From an uncultured Flavobacteriales bacterium (lineage in GTDB: Bacteria; Bacteroidota; Bacteroidia; Flavobacteriales_D; Parvicellaceae), in NCBI GenBank assembly GCA_943788115.1, contig CALSPA010000010.1, positions 18,225 to 82,224 on the forward strand: a stretch of 64,000 nt of DNA, given 5' to 3'. The notes beneath the pieces were generated by a model, which had not been told where the DNA came from, made no database searches, and saw only the letters and a list, made by a program, of their open reading frames with translations. The position numbers were made by a program, and so were the translations under genes. This document shows, piece after piece, positions 30,633 to 40,059 of the stretch. Numbering within the stretch: the stretch's first letter is position 1; each line of letters opens with the position of its first letter.

Positions 30633-30661
30633 AAAAAAGGCCTCTTTTTGAGGTCTTTTTT
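30633..30661 (+). terminator. Rho-independent terminator after the protease gene
   Basis: AAAAAAGGCCTC, loop TTTTT, GAGGTCTTTTTT: a 12-base-pair stem with one G-T pair and a T-rich end, 15 bases after the stop codon. Its T-tract overlaps the candidate -33 element of menI. Confidence 0.85.
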
Positions 30662-30691
30662 GTTTAGTGTTAAAAAGGTTGCTTATTTTTG
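30659..30691 (+). promoter_or_regulatory. menI promoter, TTTG-N21-TATTTTTG, ending 4 bases before the ATG
   Basis: TTTG at 30659-30662, a 21-base spacer and TATTTTTG at 30684-30691 form a Bacteroidetes-type promoter. AATT separates it from the ATG at 30696, so the mRNA should be leaderless. Of the nine close boxes in the window this has the best upstream element. It starts inside the T-tract of the preceding terminator. Confidence 0.55.
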
Positions 30692-30695
30692 AATT

Positions 30696-31112
30696 ATGAT
30701 ACCTAAAGATTTAAAACCTGATCATTTAAACATTATTTCTAAAAACACTCTAGTAACTCATCTTAATATTGAGTTTACTGAAATAGGAGAAGATTTTATA
30801 ATTGCAAAAATGCCTGTGGATGAAACAACTTTTCAACCAATGGGGTTACTTCATGGGGGTGCAAGTGTTGCTTTAGCTGAAACTGTAGGGAGTTGTGGCT
30901 CACATTTTATTATAGATAGTTCTACTCATTATGCAGTGGGAATTGAAATCAATGCGAACCATGTAGGAAGTGCCTATAGTGGGTATGTATATGCAACAGG
31001 GAAAATCATTCATTTCGGTAGAACTACACATATATGGAATATTGAGGTGAAAGACGAAAAAGGAAAAATGATTAGTATTGCTCGTTTAACAATGATGATT
31101 TTAAAACGATAA
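30696..31112 (+). CDS. menI: Hotdog-fold thioesterase, probably DHNA-CoA thioesterase
   Basis: 138 residues, the standard length of PaaI-type hotdog thioesterases. The core motif is FQPMGLLHGGASVALAETVGS, with the HGG helix that binds CoA and a catalytic acidic residue nearby. The following menF, menD and menB genes, all in the same direction, make 1,4-dihydroxy-2-naphthoyl-CoA hydrolysis the likely job. The intergenic distance to menF is six bases. First gene of the menaquinone operon. A general acyl-CoA thioesterase is the alternative. Confidence 0.83.
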   Translation: MIPKDLKPDHLNIISKNTLVTHLNIEFTEIGEDFIIAKMPVDETTFQPMGLLHGGASVALAETVGSCGSHFIIDSSTHYAVGIEINANHVGSAYSGYVYATGKIIHFGRTTHIWNIEVKDEKGKMISIARLTMMILKR

Positions 31113-31118
31113 TTTTTA

Positions 31119-32105
31119 ATGCTACTAAGTAATAAAGATAGTTTTGTTATTTTCAGATTACCAAACAGTAAAGATCTTTATTTAATAAAAGGTACTTGGA
31201 CTCAAACCAAAGAATCTTCTTCTACATTTATTCTATCAGAATTTAAAAAAAACAAGACTTTTTTCCTCTCTGGGAAGAAAGAAAATTTAACCACTGATCC
31301 TGTAATTACAACGGATTGCAATTTAGTCTCTCCTATAATTTCTTCAAAGAAAACATACTTAGAAACAGCTCAAAAATTCATAGAACTTTGTTCTACCAAA
31401 AAAGTTGATAAAATCATTTTAAGTAGAGTAATTAAAGAAACTAATCCCACCAATAATATTTACTCCATTTTTAAAGATTTATGTAACAAATACAATCATT
31501 CCTTTAATTATGTATTAAACCATCCTACTCTGGGAATGTGGATGGGAGCATCACCGGAAGAATTAATTACTGGAAATTCAAAATATTTCTACTCAACAAC
31601 TGCATTAGCTGGGAGTAAAAAATGGGCCAAAAATATCAATTGGAGCTATAAAGAAATAGAAGAACAGAGATACGTTAAACAATTCATAGAAAAAAAATTG
31701 CTGAAACTTACAAATGAAGCTTCTTGTGACTCTGATTTAAAAACTGTTAAAGCTGGTAATGTAGCACACCTGAAATCAACATTTAAGTTTAAAACTAATA
31801 AATCGATAATCAATTTTGTCAATGAGTTACATCCAACTCCTGCTATAAGCGGATTTCCTGTTAAAAAAGCCATAGAGAATATATTTAAATATGAACAACA
31901 TTCAAGAGGTTTATATTGCGGATATTTAGGAGAAATTTCTAATGAAACTATCAATCTATTTGTAAACTTAAGGTGCATGAAAATTAATAAAACAAATCTC
32001 TTCATTTATGTTGGAGGAGGGATTACCAACTTAAGTGTTGCAAATGATGAGTGGGAAGAAACACAGATTAAAAGTCAAACTTTATTGTCTATTGTAAAAA
32101 AATGA
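31119..32105 (+). CDS. menF: Isochorismate synthase
   Basis: 328 residues, shorter than E. coli MenF (431) but typical of Bacteroidetes. It converts chorismate to isochorismate with Mg2+, the first step of menaquinone synthesis. The chorismate-binding signature is present: KIILSRVIKE, MGASPEELITG, STTALAGSKKW, EIEEQRYVKQF, LHPTPAISGFP, RGLYCGYLG and YVGGGI. The N-terminal subdomain is reduced. It is followed after 13 bases by menD. Confidence 0.92.
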   Translation: MLLSNKDSFVIFRLPNSKDLYLIKGTWTQTKESSSTFILSEFKKNKTFFLSGKKENLTTDPVITTDCNLVSPIISSKKTYLETAQKFIELCSTKKVDKIILSRVIKETNPTNNIYSIFKDLCNKYNHSFNYVLNHPTLGMWMGASPEELITGNSKYFYSTTALAGSKKWAKNINWSYKEIEEQRYVKQFIEKKLLKLTNEASCDSDLKTVKAGNVAHLKSTFKFKTNKSIINFVNELHPTPAISGFPVKKAIENIFKYEQHSRGLYCGYLGEISNETINLFVNLRCMKINKTNLFIYVGGGITNLSVANDEWEETQIKSQTLLSIVKK

Positions 32106-32118
32106 TGAAATTCGTTCT

Positions 32119-33786
32119 ATGACAACTTCATTGGAAAGAATACAAATACTAACTGATTTATTACAAAAACACAACATTAAGAATGTTATCTTCTCTCCAG
32201 GTTCTAGAAATGCACCAATTGTCATAGCCATTAGAAATAATAAATTCTTTAATACCAAAGTAATTGTAGATGAAAGGTCTGCAGGTTTTATTGCAATGGG
32301 AATGGCTCAGCAATTACAAGAACCTGTAATTATTTGTTCCACATCTGGAAGTTCAACTTTGAATTATGCTCCAGCAATTTGTGAAGCTTTTTATCAAAAA
32401 ATCCCATTAATTGTTCTAACTGCAGATAGACCACCTGAGTGGATTGATCAAGGAGAGGGGCAATCAATAAAACAAAATGCCATTTACAACAATTACATTG
32501 CAGGAAGCTTTCAATTTCCTGTTGATGAAAATCCAGACACATTATGGCAGTCAGGAAGAATAACAAATGAAGCTATAAATTTATGTACACAATCTAAGAG
32601 CCCTGTTCATATTAACTTGCCTTTTAGAGAACCATTATACGAAACCGTAATGAGTTCAACCAAAAGAAATAAGATTGAGTTAACTAAACTTGATAAATCA
32701 TTGAAAAATGAAGAGTTAGATTTATTATCAAATCAGTGGAATTCTTTTTCTAAAAAATTAATTATTTGTGGCCTAAATCACAAAAATGAAAAATTAAATT
32801 CATTATTAAATGAACTAAGCAATGATGAACAAACTGTTATTTTAACAGAATCGACTTCAAATTTACTTGGAGAAAACTTCATTCAATGCATAGACAGAAC
32901 ACTTGAAAGAATAAATGGAAATCCTGACTTCAATCCTGAATTAATAATTTCTTTGGGTGGAGCTATAATCTCTAAAAAAATTAAAACTCTTTTTAGAAGA
33001 TTCAATCCTAAACAACATTGGCATGTAAATGATGAAGAAACAGTAATGGATGTTTTCACATCATTAACTCGAATTATTCCAATTAAAGAAGATATATTCT
33101 TTAAAAACTTCATCTCTAAAATTAATTTATCTCCCAAAGGAACTTATAAATCAATCTGGTTAAAAGAATTTAATACTTCTGAAAAAAATCATTTAGCTTT
33201 TTTCAAAAATGCTCCATGGTCAGATTTGAAAGCTCATGAACTAATCCACAAATCTATTCCAACAAATGTAAATATTCATCTTGGAAATAGTACAAGTGTT
33301 AGGTATGTTCAACTATTTAATAATTCAAAAAAATTAACTTTTAATGGCAATAGAGGTGTTAGTGGAATTGATGGATCCACATCTACCGCATTAGGAGCAG
33401 CTTTAGTAAATAAAAATGACACTATTTTAATAACAGGTGACCTGAGTTTTGTATATGATTCTAATGCACTTTGGAATAATTACGTTCCAAAAAATTTAAA
33501 AATTATTGTACTAAACAATAATGGCGGAGGTATATTTAAAATCATCCCCGGTGCTTCAACTACCCAATTCTCGCAAGAAAACTTTGTTACTAACAATACA
33601 GCAAATTTAAAAGCAATAGCAAAAGCTCATAATGTAAACTATTTGCATGCTTCTTCTATTGAAGAAACAAAGGAGCAACTTAATAAACTTTTTAAAAGCT
33701 CTTCTCTTACTATTTTAGAAATAAATACTAAAACTGCAAAAAATAGTGAGGTTCTAAGCTCCTATTTTAAAGAAATTAAAAGCTAA
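32119..33786 (+). CDS. menD: 2-succinyl-5-enolpyruvyl-6-hydroxy-3-cyclohexene-1-carboxylate synthase
   Basis: 555 residues of a thiamine-diphosphate enzyme that joins 2-oxoglutarate (as succinic semialdehyde) to isochorismate. Landmarks: NVIFSPGSRNAPIVIAI, the cofactor-activating Glu in VDERSAGF, TSGSSTLNYAPA, LTADRPPEWIDQGEGQ, and the ThDP motif GDLSFVYDSNALWNN...LNNNGGGIF. The order with menF and menB is standard. The gap to menB is 23 bases. Confidence 0.96.
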   Translation: MTTSLERIQILTDLLQKHNIKNVIFSPGSRNAPIVIAIRNNKFFNTKVIVDERSAGFIAMGMAQQLQEPVIICSTSGSSTLNYAPAICEAFYQKIPLIVLTADRPPEWIDQGEGQSIKQNAIYNNYIAGSFQFPVDENPDTLWQSGRITNEAINLCTQSKSPVHINLPFREPLYETVMSSTKRNKIELTKLDKSLKNEELDLLSNQWNSFSKKLIICGLNHKNEKLNSLLNELSNDEQTVILTESTSNLLGENFIQCIDRTLERINGNPDFNPELIISLGGAIISKKIKTLFRRFNPKQHWHVNDEETVMDVFTSLTRIIPIKEDIFFKNFISKINLSPKGTYKSIWLKEFNTSEKNHLAFFKNAPWSDLKAHELIHKSIPTNVNIHLGNSTSVRYVQLFNNSKKLTFNGNRGVSGIDGSTSTALGAALVNKNDTILITGDLSFVYDSNALWNNYVPKNLKIIVLNNNGGGIFKIIPGASTTQFSQENFVTNNTANLKAIAKAHNVNYLHASSIEETKEQLNKLFKSSSLTILEINTKTAKNSEVLSSYFKEIKS

Positions 33787-33809
33787 ATAATTTTAATTTT
33801 ATAAAAAAA

Positions 33810-34652
33810 ATGAAAATGATAGATTGGAAAACCATCAAAGAATACGAAGACATAACCTTCAAAATAGCCGATGGAGTTGCCCGCATCGCATTTAATCGTC
33901 CCGAAGTAAGAAATGCATTTCGACCTAAAACAGTAGACGAATTATTAAACGCTCTTGTGATTTGTCATGAAAGTCAAGAGATCGGTGTAGTTCTAATTAC
34001 CGGTGAAGGTCCTTCTGCAAAAGACGGTGGATGGGCATTTTGTTCGGGTGGAGATCAGCGAGTGCGTGCAAAAAGAGGTTACCAAGGTCTTGATGGTGTA
34101 AATAAATTTAATATTCTTGATGTACAACGTCAAATCAGATTCATGAATAAAGTTGTTATTGCTGTTGTTCCAGGTTGGGCAGTTGGTGGAGGCCATAGCC
34201 TTCATGTAGTTTGTGACATGACTATAGCTAGTAAAGAACATGCAATATTTAAACAAACTGATGCAGACGTAGCAAGCTTTGATGGTGGCTTCGGATCTGC
34301 TTATTTAGCTAGACAAGTTGGACAAAAGAGAGCCAGAGAGATTTTCTTTTTAGGCTTAAATTACTCTGCTCAAGAAGCGTACGAAATGGGAATGGTTAAC
34401 AAAGTTGTTCCTCACAAAGAGCTTGAGAAAACAGCTTATGAATGGAGTCAGGAAATAATGAAAAAAAGTCCTACAGCAATTAAAATGCTCAAATTTGGAT
34501 TTAATCTAATTGATGACGGTTTAGTTGGACAACAAGTTTACGCTGGTGAAGCAACTAGGCTTGCTTATGGAACAGATGAAGCAGAAGAAGGAAGAAATGC
34601 ATTCTTAGAAAAACGTGATCCTGATTTTTCAAAAACTCCTAAATTCCCTTAA
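33810..34652 (+). CDS. menB: 1,4-Dihydroxy-2-naphthoyl-CoA synthase
   Basis: 280 residues of the crotonase fold that cyclises o-succinylbenzoyl-CoA. Signature segments are RPEVRNAFRPKTVDEL, GWAFCSGGDQRVR, PGWAVGGGHSLHVVCDMTIAS (longer than quoted motifs elsewhere but continuous), FDGGFGSAYLARQVG and the C-terminal EKRDPDFS tail. Its first 200 bases are clearly GC-richer than menD (26 of 60 bases in 33841-33900 are G or C), in keeping with high expression. menC, menE and menA are not in the window. The stop directly abuts the stop of the convergent dacB. Confidence 0.96.
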   Translation: MKMIDWKTIKEYEDITFKIADGVARIAFNRPEVRNAFRPKTVDELLNALVICHESQEIGVVLITGEGPSAKDGGWAFCSGGDQRVRAKRGYQGLDGVNKFNILDVQRQIRFMNKVVIAVVPGWAVGGGHSLHVVCDMTIASKEHAIFKQTDADVASFDGGFGSAYLARQVGQKRAREIFFLGLNYSAQEAYEMGMVNKVVPHKELEKTAYEWSQEIMKKSPTAIKMLKFGFNLIDDGLVGQQVYAGEATRLAYGTDEAEEGRNAFLEKRDPDFSKTPKFP

Positions 34653-36056
34653 TTACAGGTTATTGTAAATTCCAATCATTAAATCAACAATTTCAGTCTT
34701 TAACATAGCACTTGAACAACTGAAATTATTTACCATAATTGTGAATGGGTATCTTTTATTTCTTTTCAAAAAATAACCTGAATAGCATTTAATACCATCC
34801 ATAGACCCACTTTTTCCAATAAAATTATTCTCAATTACAGATCCTCTACCCAAGTATTTAAGGGTACCTGAAACACCTGCTACGGGGAGTGTTTTAATAA
34901 ATTTGTATTTTTTTTGATTTAAAACATAAGCTAACAATTTGTTCATGATCTCAGGAGAAACTGCATTTTTTCTTGACAAACCACAAGCATCAACAGTTTT
35001 GAAAATTTCATTTAATGCTAATTTTTCATTCCAATATTCATTCATTTTTAATGCCGCTAACTCAATATTCTCAACACCATATAAATTTTTCATGGTTTTT
35101 AATAATATGTGCTCAGTATAATTATTATTGCTTTTATAATTCATATGCGTTAATAAATCCATAATTGGCGGAGAATTATAATTTAGTAACGTATCCATAA
35201 TAGCATTACCAACTTCGTTGTTTTTGAAAAAGATTAATTTATTTAACTCAGCTTTAAAAAAAGATGCAGGATTGTGCATTGAAACTTTGACTTTAAAATT
35301 ATTTCTCCCTGAAGGAATCTCTCCTTCAATTGTTCTTTTAGTATTGTAAGGTCCTCCAAAACCATATGCTAAATCTTTTGACGACTTTCCAGAAACAACT
35401 TTATTTTCAATCTCTAAATGTATATTTTCAGGACAAATTTTAGCTATTTCAGATAGCTCACCAATTTTAGTGGATGAATTAAAGTAGACTTCAATCATAT
35501 TATCTTTAAAAGAAAAATTAGAGACTCCAGCCCCATAATAATTCCCTATATCTCCCCAAAGCCAATTACTATTGACTTGATAAATATCTTTATCATCATC
35601 AATTAAAATTAAACTTCCAGAAAATCCTTTAATAGCTCTAGAAGAAAGAATTTTTTTTAGCTCTTTAATAAAGCTTTTATTTTTAAAATATGAGCTTTCA
35701 AGACTTGGATCACCACAACCAGTAATTAACAAATTTCCATTAACAAAACCAGAAATAGAATCTAATTCTCCAGAGATAAAAGCTCTTGTTACAAAAGAAA
35801 AATTGGAAGGCAGAAGCTCTAAGGCTGTAGCAGTGGTGAAAAGTTTCTGAATGGATGCAGGAACAAATAACTTTTCACTATTATAATCAATCAAACACTT
35901 TTTAGACGAATCATCAATAAGTTGTACTCCTACATGAGCGCTAGCTAAAATATTGTTGTCTAAAAAAGAATTAAAAACACTATCGATTTTATGATTTTGT
36001 TGACCATTAACCTTAAAAATAACACATATAAAACTGACTACAAATATTTTTTTCAC
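34653..36056 (-). CDS. dacB: D-alanyl-D-alanine carboxypeptidase/endopeptidase, PBP4 family
   Basis: 467 residues starting at GTG (36054-36056) with a signal peptide ending KVNGQ. The penicillin-binding motifs are SIQK (Ser68, Lys71) in VPASIQKLFT, the SxN region in DACGLSRKNAVSPE, and KSG in FIGKSGSMDG, where most relatives have KTG. The enzyme trims or cleaves peptidoglycan peptides in the periplasm. It is divergent from asnB (66-base gap) and convergent with menB without a single spacer base. Confidence 0.92.
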   Translation of the reverse strand: MKKIFVVSFICVIFKVNGQQNHKIDSVFNSFLDNNILASAHVGVQLIDDSSKKCLIDYNSEKLFVPASIQKLFTTATALELLPSNFSFVTRAFISGELDSISGFVNGNLLITGCGDPSLESSYFKNKSFIKELKKILSSRAIKGFSGSLILIDDDKDIYQVNSNWLWGDIGNYYGAGVSNFSFKDNMIEVYFNSSTKIGELSEIAKICPENIHLEIENKVVSGKSSKDLAYGFGGPYNTKRTIEGEIPSGRNNFKVKVSMHNPASFFKAELNKLIFFKNNEVGNAIMDTLLNYNSPPIMDLLTHMNYKSNNNYTEHILLKTMKNLYGVENIELAALKMNEYWNEKLALNEIFKTVDACGLSRKNAVSPEIMNKLLAYVLNQKKYKFIKTLPVAGVSGTLKYLGRGSVIENNFIGKSGSMDGIKCYSGYFLKRNKRYPFTIMVNNFSCSSAMLKTEIVDLMIGIYNNL

Positions 36057-36122
36057 TTCTAATTTTTAAAAATTAAGCTCAAATATCACTCCAATCGTTA
36101 AATTAGCCAAAAAGAATTTATA

Positions 36123-37976
36123 GTGTGCGGCATAACAGGATATATTTCATTTAAAGAACCTATTTCTCATAGTCAAAAATTTCTGACTAATGCGCTCAAA
36201 TCTTTACATAAAAGAGGGCCAGACAATAATGGTGTTTATAAAGATAATAAATGTGAATTAGGTCATGCAAGACTTAGTATTATAGATACTTCTGAAGCTG
36301 CTAATCAGCCAATGCAAGATAGCTCAAGTCGATTCACAATTGTATTTAATGGGGAAATTTATAATTTCAAAACCATAAAGAAAATACTTCAAGAAAAAGG
36401 CCATCATTTCCTTACTAGTTCTGACACTGAAGTTGTCCTTCATGCTTTCATGGAATACAAAGAAAGGTGCGTTGAACATTTTAACGGTTTTTTCGCTTTT
36501 TGTATTTACGATAAAATCAATCATTCTTTTTTCATAGCAAGAGATAGGTTTGGCATAAAGCCATTATATTATTCAGTTTCAGAACAAGGAATAACTTTTG
36601 GATCTGAATTAAAAGCGCTTTTAGCTTACCCAATAGAAAAGCAACTAGACAGAGATGCTCTTAACCTATTTTTTAGACACAATTACATTCCCGCACCTTA
36701 CACAATATTAACTTCTTGTAAAAAATTAATGCCTGGCGAATACATTAAAATAACTGGCGAAGATTATGAAATAAAAAAATATTATAGCTTATCTATAAAT
36801 GAAAATCAACAAGACAGCTACAAGAAAGCTCAAGTAAAGGTCAAAGAGTTATTATATAAATCCATTGAAAAAAGAATGATTGCTGATGTTCCTTTAGGCA
36901 CTTTTCTTAGTGGAGGAGTTGACTCAAGTATTGTATCACTAATTGCATCTAGAATTAAGAATAATTTAAACACATTTTCAATAGGATTTCCTGATGAATC
37001 TCTTTTTGATGAATCTAAATATGCTGAAGAAGTTGCCAGACACATAAATTCTAATCATCACACTTTTCAAGTTACAAATAAAGATCTTTACCATCATCTT
37101 GAGGACATTTTAGATTATATGGATGAACCGTTTGCTGATTCTTCTGCTATTAATGTTTTTCTTCTTTCAAAAAAAACTAGGGAACACGTAACAGTTTCAC
37201 TTTCTGGTGATGGAGCAGATGAATTATTTACTGGTTACAATAAACACGCAGCTTTATATTTTGCAGATCAGAAAACATATAAAAACACTTTAATTAAAAA
37301 TTTAGGATTTACTTTTAACTTACTTCCTAAATCAAGAAACTCAAAACTTGGAAACCTTGGAAGGAAATTAACCAAATTAAATAAAGGCCTAAAACTTTCT
37401 CCCGAACAAAGGTACTTAGAATGGGCTTCATTTATGGATACAAACAAAATAGAGTCTCTTACAAGTAATCCAACAATAATCAATCCTATAGTTGACAACT
37501 CTTTTGAAAAATTTGAAGATTACTTAAAAGCAGACTTTGATTTAGTTTTAACAAATGACATGCTAAAGAAGGTAGACTTAATGAGCATGGGTAACAGTTT
37601 AGAAGTACGAACACCCTTTTTAGACCATCATTTAGTCGAATATGTTTTTTCATTGCCAACAAACTACAAAATAGACAAAAACTCAAAAAAGAAAATTTTA
37701 AAAGATTCTTTTGTTGAGGACTTACCATCAAACGTTTTTAATCGTAAAAAACACGGCTTTGAAGTTCCTATGGAAAAATGGTTTCAAAATGAATTAAAGT
37801 CATATTTAAAAAGTAAGATTTTCAATAATAATCCACTTGTTGAAGCTGGATATCTCAATCAAAATGAATTATCTCAAATGGAACACAACTTATTTAAAGG
37901 GAGTTCTGGAGATACTGTTTTACAAACTTGGGCATTAATTGTTCTTGAAAATTGGTATAGAAAAAACATGTTGTAG
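36123..37976 (+). CDS. asnB: AsnB-type glutamine-dependent amidotransferase (asparagine synthetase family)
   Basis: 617 residues. The start is GTG at 36123, fixed because the next codon gives the essential Cys2 nucleophile (MCGITGYIS) of class II glutamine amidotransferases. The glutaminase half continues with RGPDNNG, NGEIYN and ARDRFGIKPLYY. The synthetase half carries the ATP-pyrophosphatase loop SGGVDSS (263-269) and SGDGADELF. It may make asparagine from aspartate. However, the polysaccharide cluster starts 79 bases downstream, and AsnB paralogues of this length amidate uronic-acid sugars in O-antigen or capsule clusters, so a role in polysaccharide modification is possible. A terminator-like hairpin follows the stop. 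Confidence 0.9.
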   Translation: MCGITGYISFKEPISHSQKFLTNALKSLHKRGPDNNGVYKDNKCELGHARLSIIDTSEAANQPMQDSSSRFTIVFNGEIYNFKTIKKILQEKGHHFLTSSDTEVVLHAFMEYKERCVEHFNGFFAFCIYDKINHSFFIARDRFGIKPLYYSVSEQGITFGSELKALLAYPIEKQLDRDALNLFFRHNYIPAPYTILTSCKKLMPGEYIKITGEDYEIKKYYSLSINENQQDSYKKAQVKVKELLYKSIEKRMIADVPLGTFLSGGVDSSIVSLIASRIKNNLNTFSIGFPDESLFDESKYAEEVARHINSNHHTFQVTNKDLYHHLEDILDYMDEPFADSSAINVFLLSKKTREHVTVSLSGDGADELFTGYNKHAALYFADQKTYKNTLIKNLGFTFNLLPKSRNSKLGNLGRKLTKLNKGLKLSPEQRYLEWASFMDTNKIESLTSNPTIINPIVDNSFEKFEDYLKADFDLVLTNDMLKKVDLMSMGNSLEVRTPFLDHHLVEYVFSLPTNYKIDKNSKKKILKDSFVEDLPSNVFNRKKHGFEVPMEKWFQNELKSYLKSKIFNNNPLVEAGYLNQNELSQMEHNLFKGSSGDTVLQTWALIVLENWYRKNML

Positions 37977-38003
37977 AAAAAATTGTTTATAACGATTTTT
38001 TCT
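37975..38003 (+). terminator. Hairpin terminator after asnB
   Basis: AGAAAAAATTGTT, loop TAT, AACGATTTTTTCT: 13 base pairs with one T-G pair, starting within the asnB stop codon. The stem is AT-rich and the T-run lies inside it, so strength is uncertain. Confidence 0.5.
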
Positions 38004-38029
38004 AATCCCAAAAGAGGGTGTCAAAGTAA

Positions 38030-38037
38030 TATTTTTG
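38030..38037 (+). promoter_or_regulatory. TATTTTTG box upstream of the polysaccharide cluster
   Basis: A perfect TAnnTTTG element 18 bases before the glycosyltransferase ATG at 38056, directly after the hairpin that ends asnB. No TTG at a good distance upstream. Likely -7 element of the polysaccharide operon, with a short leader. Confidence 0.4.
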
Positions 38038-38055
38038 TAATATAATTATAATAAT

Positions 38056-39228
38056 ATGCCAAGAGTTCTTAGAATAATTAATCGTTTTAATTTAGGTGGT
38101 CCAACCTACAATGCTGCATACCTTACTAAATACATGTCACCTGAATTTGAAACACTTCTAGTAGGAGGAATGCATGATGAAACTGAAGGAAGCTCTAAAT
38201 ACATATTGGAAAATTTAGGAATAGAACCCATTATTATTCCTGAAATGAAAAGAGAAATTAATTTCAAACAAGACAGGATTGCATATAAAAAAATAAAAGT
38301 CATTATTAAGGAATTTAAGCCAGACATTGTTCATACACATGCATCCAAAGCAGGAGCATTAGGAAGATTAGCTGCTCACCAGCTTGGTGTAAAAGCTGTT
38401 ATCCACACATTTCACGGTCATGTTTTTCACTCTTATTTTGGCAAAGTTAAAACACTTTTTTATAAACAAATTGAACGTTTTTTAGCAAAAAAATCTACTA
38501 AAATCATAGCTATTAGCGAAATCCAAAAAAAAGAATTAACCATTGAACATAAAATATGTTCTGTAGATAAAACTTGCGTTATTCCTCTTGGTTTTGATCT
38601 TTCTAAGTTTAAAGATAATCAACTAGAAAAAAGAGAAACGTTTAGAAACGAATGGAAAATAGAAGAAAATGAAATTGCAATTGGAATTATTGGCCGACTA
38701 GTTCCTATTAAAGATCATCATTTTTTTATTGATGTAATTGATGAAATCAAAGATAAAACATCTAAAAATATTCGTTTTTTTATTATTGGAGATGGTGAAC
38801 ACAAACAAGAAATAATTAGTTATGTAAATGAAAAAAAACTTCCATACTCTGAATCAAGAGAAAATTCTAAACTAATCACCTTTACCAGCTGGATTAAAGA
38901 AATTGATATAGCTAACGCTGGATTAGACATTATATGTTTATGTTCTAAAAACGAAGGAACACCAGTAAGCTTAATCGAAGCTCAAAGTAGCTTAAAACCG
39001 ATAGTTTCAACAAGAGTTGGAGGAATTAACAATGTGGTTTTAGAAAATGAAACAGCTCTACTTTCTAATGTTGGAGATTATCAAGCATATGTTTCAAACC
39101 TTACTTCTCTTATTGAAAGTGAAACCTTAAGAGAATCATTTTCAACGGCTGGAAATCACATTTACGAAAAATATACTTACCATCGATTGGTTAAAGAAAT
39201 GAAAGCTCTTTATCACTCTTTAATTTAA
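38056..39228 (+). CDS. Glycosyltransferase, GT4 family
   Basis: 390 residues with the GT-B fold of retaining transferases. The N-terminal acceptor domain starts RIINRFNLGGPTYNAAYL. A DIVHTHASKAGALGRLAA segment follows at about 93-110. The sugar-nucleotide domain contains IGIIGRLVPIKDHHFF and the E-x7-E region SKNEGTPVSLIEAQSS (about 294-309). It transfers a sugar to a lipid-linked glycan at the cytoplasmic face; donor and acceptor are not readable. It is the first gene of a cluster with Wza-like, Wzc-like, RfbC and WecA-like proteins, so it builds a surface polysaccharide. Confidence 0.9.
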   Translation: MPRVLRIINRFNLGGPTYNAAYLTKYMSPEFETLLVGGMHDETEGSSKYILENLGIEPIIIPEMKREINFKQDRIAYKKIKVIIKEFKPDIVHTHASKAGALGRLAAHQLGVKAVIHTFHGHVFHSYFGKVKTLFYKQIERFLAKKSTKIIAISEIQKKELTIEHKICSVDKTCVIPLGFDLSKFKDNQLEKRETFRNEWKIEENEIAIGIIGRLVPIKDHHFFIDVIDEIKDKTSKNIRFFIIGDGEHKQEIISYVNEKKLPYSESRENSKLITFTSWIKEIDIANAGLDIICLCSKNEGTPVSLIEAQSSLKPIVSTRVGGINNVVLENETALLSNVGDYQAYVSNLTSLIESETLRESFSTAGNHIYEKYTYHRLVKEMKALYHSLI

Positions 39229-39290
39229 CTTTGCAATTCAAAGTTCTTTGGATTTTATTATTTTTAACTATATTTGAAAAAAAATTAAAA

Positions 39291-40055
39291 ATGAAACTAC
39301 CTATAAATCTATTGATAATAATAATAATTAGTTGTAGCTGCACCATTAATTCTCATGTAATGCTAAAAACTAAAAGTGATTATGTTTTTGATGAAATTGA
39401 TTATAAAAACAATCCAGAATATAAAATTGCAGCCAACGACATTATAGATTTTAGACTATATACAAATGATGGATTTGAAGTAATAGACATGGTCTCTCAA
39501 AGTAGTTCTAACAGAGCAATTTTAAATCAAACAAATATCATTCAATACAACATTAGAAAAGATAGTTTAGTAGAATTACCAATTATTGGAGAAGTAAATT
39601 TAGTTGGTAAATCAATTATTGAATCTGAAAAAATACTTGAAAATAAATATGCCAATTTTTATGTTGATCCTTTTATAAACCTGAGGGTTAATAGTAGGAG
39701 AGTGGTGATTTTTCCAGGAACTGGAAGCTCTGCACAAGTCGTACCCTTAAGATATAACAACACCACCCTAATTGAAGCATTGGCAAGTGTGGGTGGGATT
39801 TCATCAAACGGAAAAGCCAAGAGAATTAAACTTATAAGGCGAACTAATAAGAAACAAGAGGTTTACTTAATTGACCTCTCAACTATTAACGGTCTAAGGG
39901 ATGCTTCAATCACTTTACAATCCAATGATATAATTTATGTTGAGCCTATTCGTAATTATGCTAGAGAAATTTTAGCAGACATTACTCCAGTACTAGGATT
40001 AATTTCTACAGCTACAAGTCTTTGGGCTACTTATTTAATTATAGCAAATCAGTAA
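39291..40055 (+). CDS. Polysaccharide export lipoprotein, Wza-like (SLBB domain)
   Basis: 254 residues from ATG 39291. The frame is open back to a TTG at 39231, but the lipoprotein signal (lipobox IISC, Cys15) begins at 39291, so that start is chosen. The export domain begins EYKIAANDIIDFRLYTNDG. An SLBB domain follows: LRYNNTTLIEALASVGGISSNGKAKRI. A C-terminal hydrophobic segment (VLGLISTATSLWATYLII) probably crosses the outer membrane, as the Wza helix does. Partner of the Wzc-like kinase four bases downstream. Confidence 0.86.
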   Translation: MKLPINLLIIIIISCSCTINSHVMLKTKSDYVFDEIDYKNNPEYKIAANDIIDFRLYTNDGFEVIDMVSQSSSNRAILNQTNIIQYNIRKDSLVELPIIGEVNLVGKSIIESEKILENKYANFYVDPFINLRVNSRRVVIFPGTGSSAQVVPLRYNNTTLIEALASVGGISSNGKAKRIKLIRRTNKKQEVYLIDLSTINGLRDASITLQSNDIIYVEPIRNYAREILADITPVLGLISTATSLWATYLIIANQ

Positions 40056-40059
40056 AATT

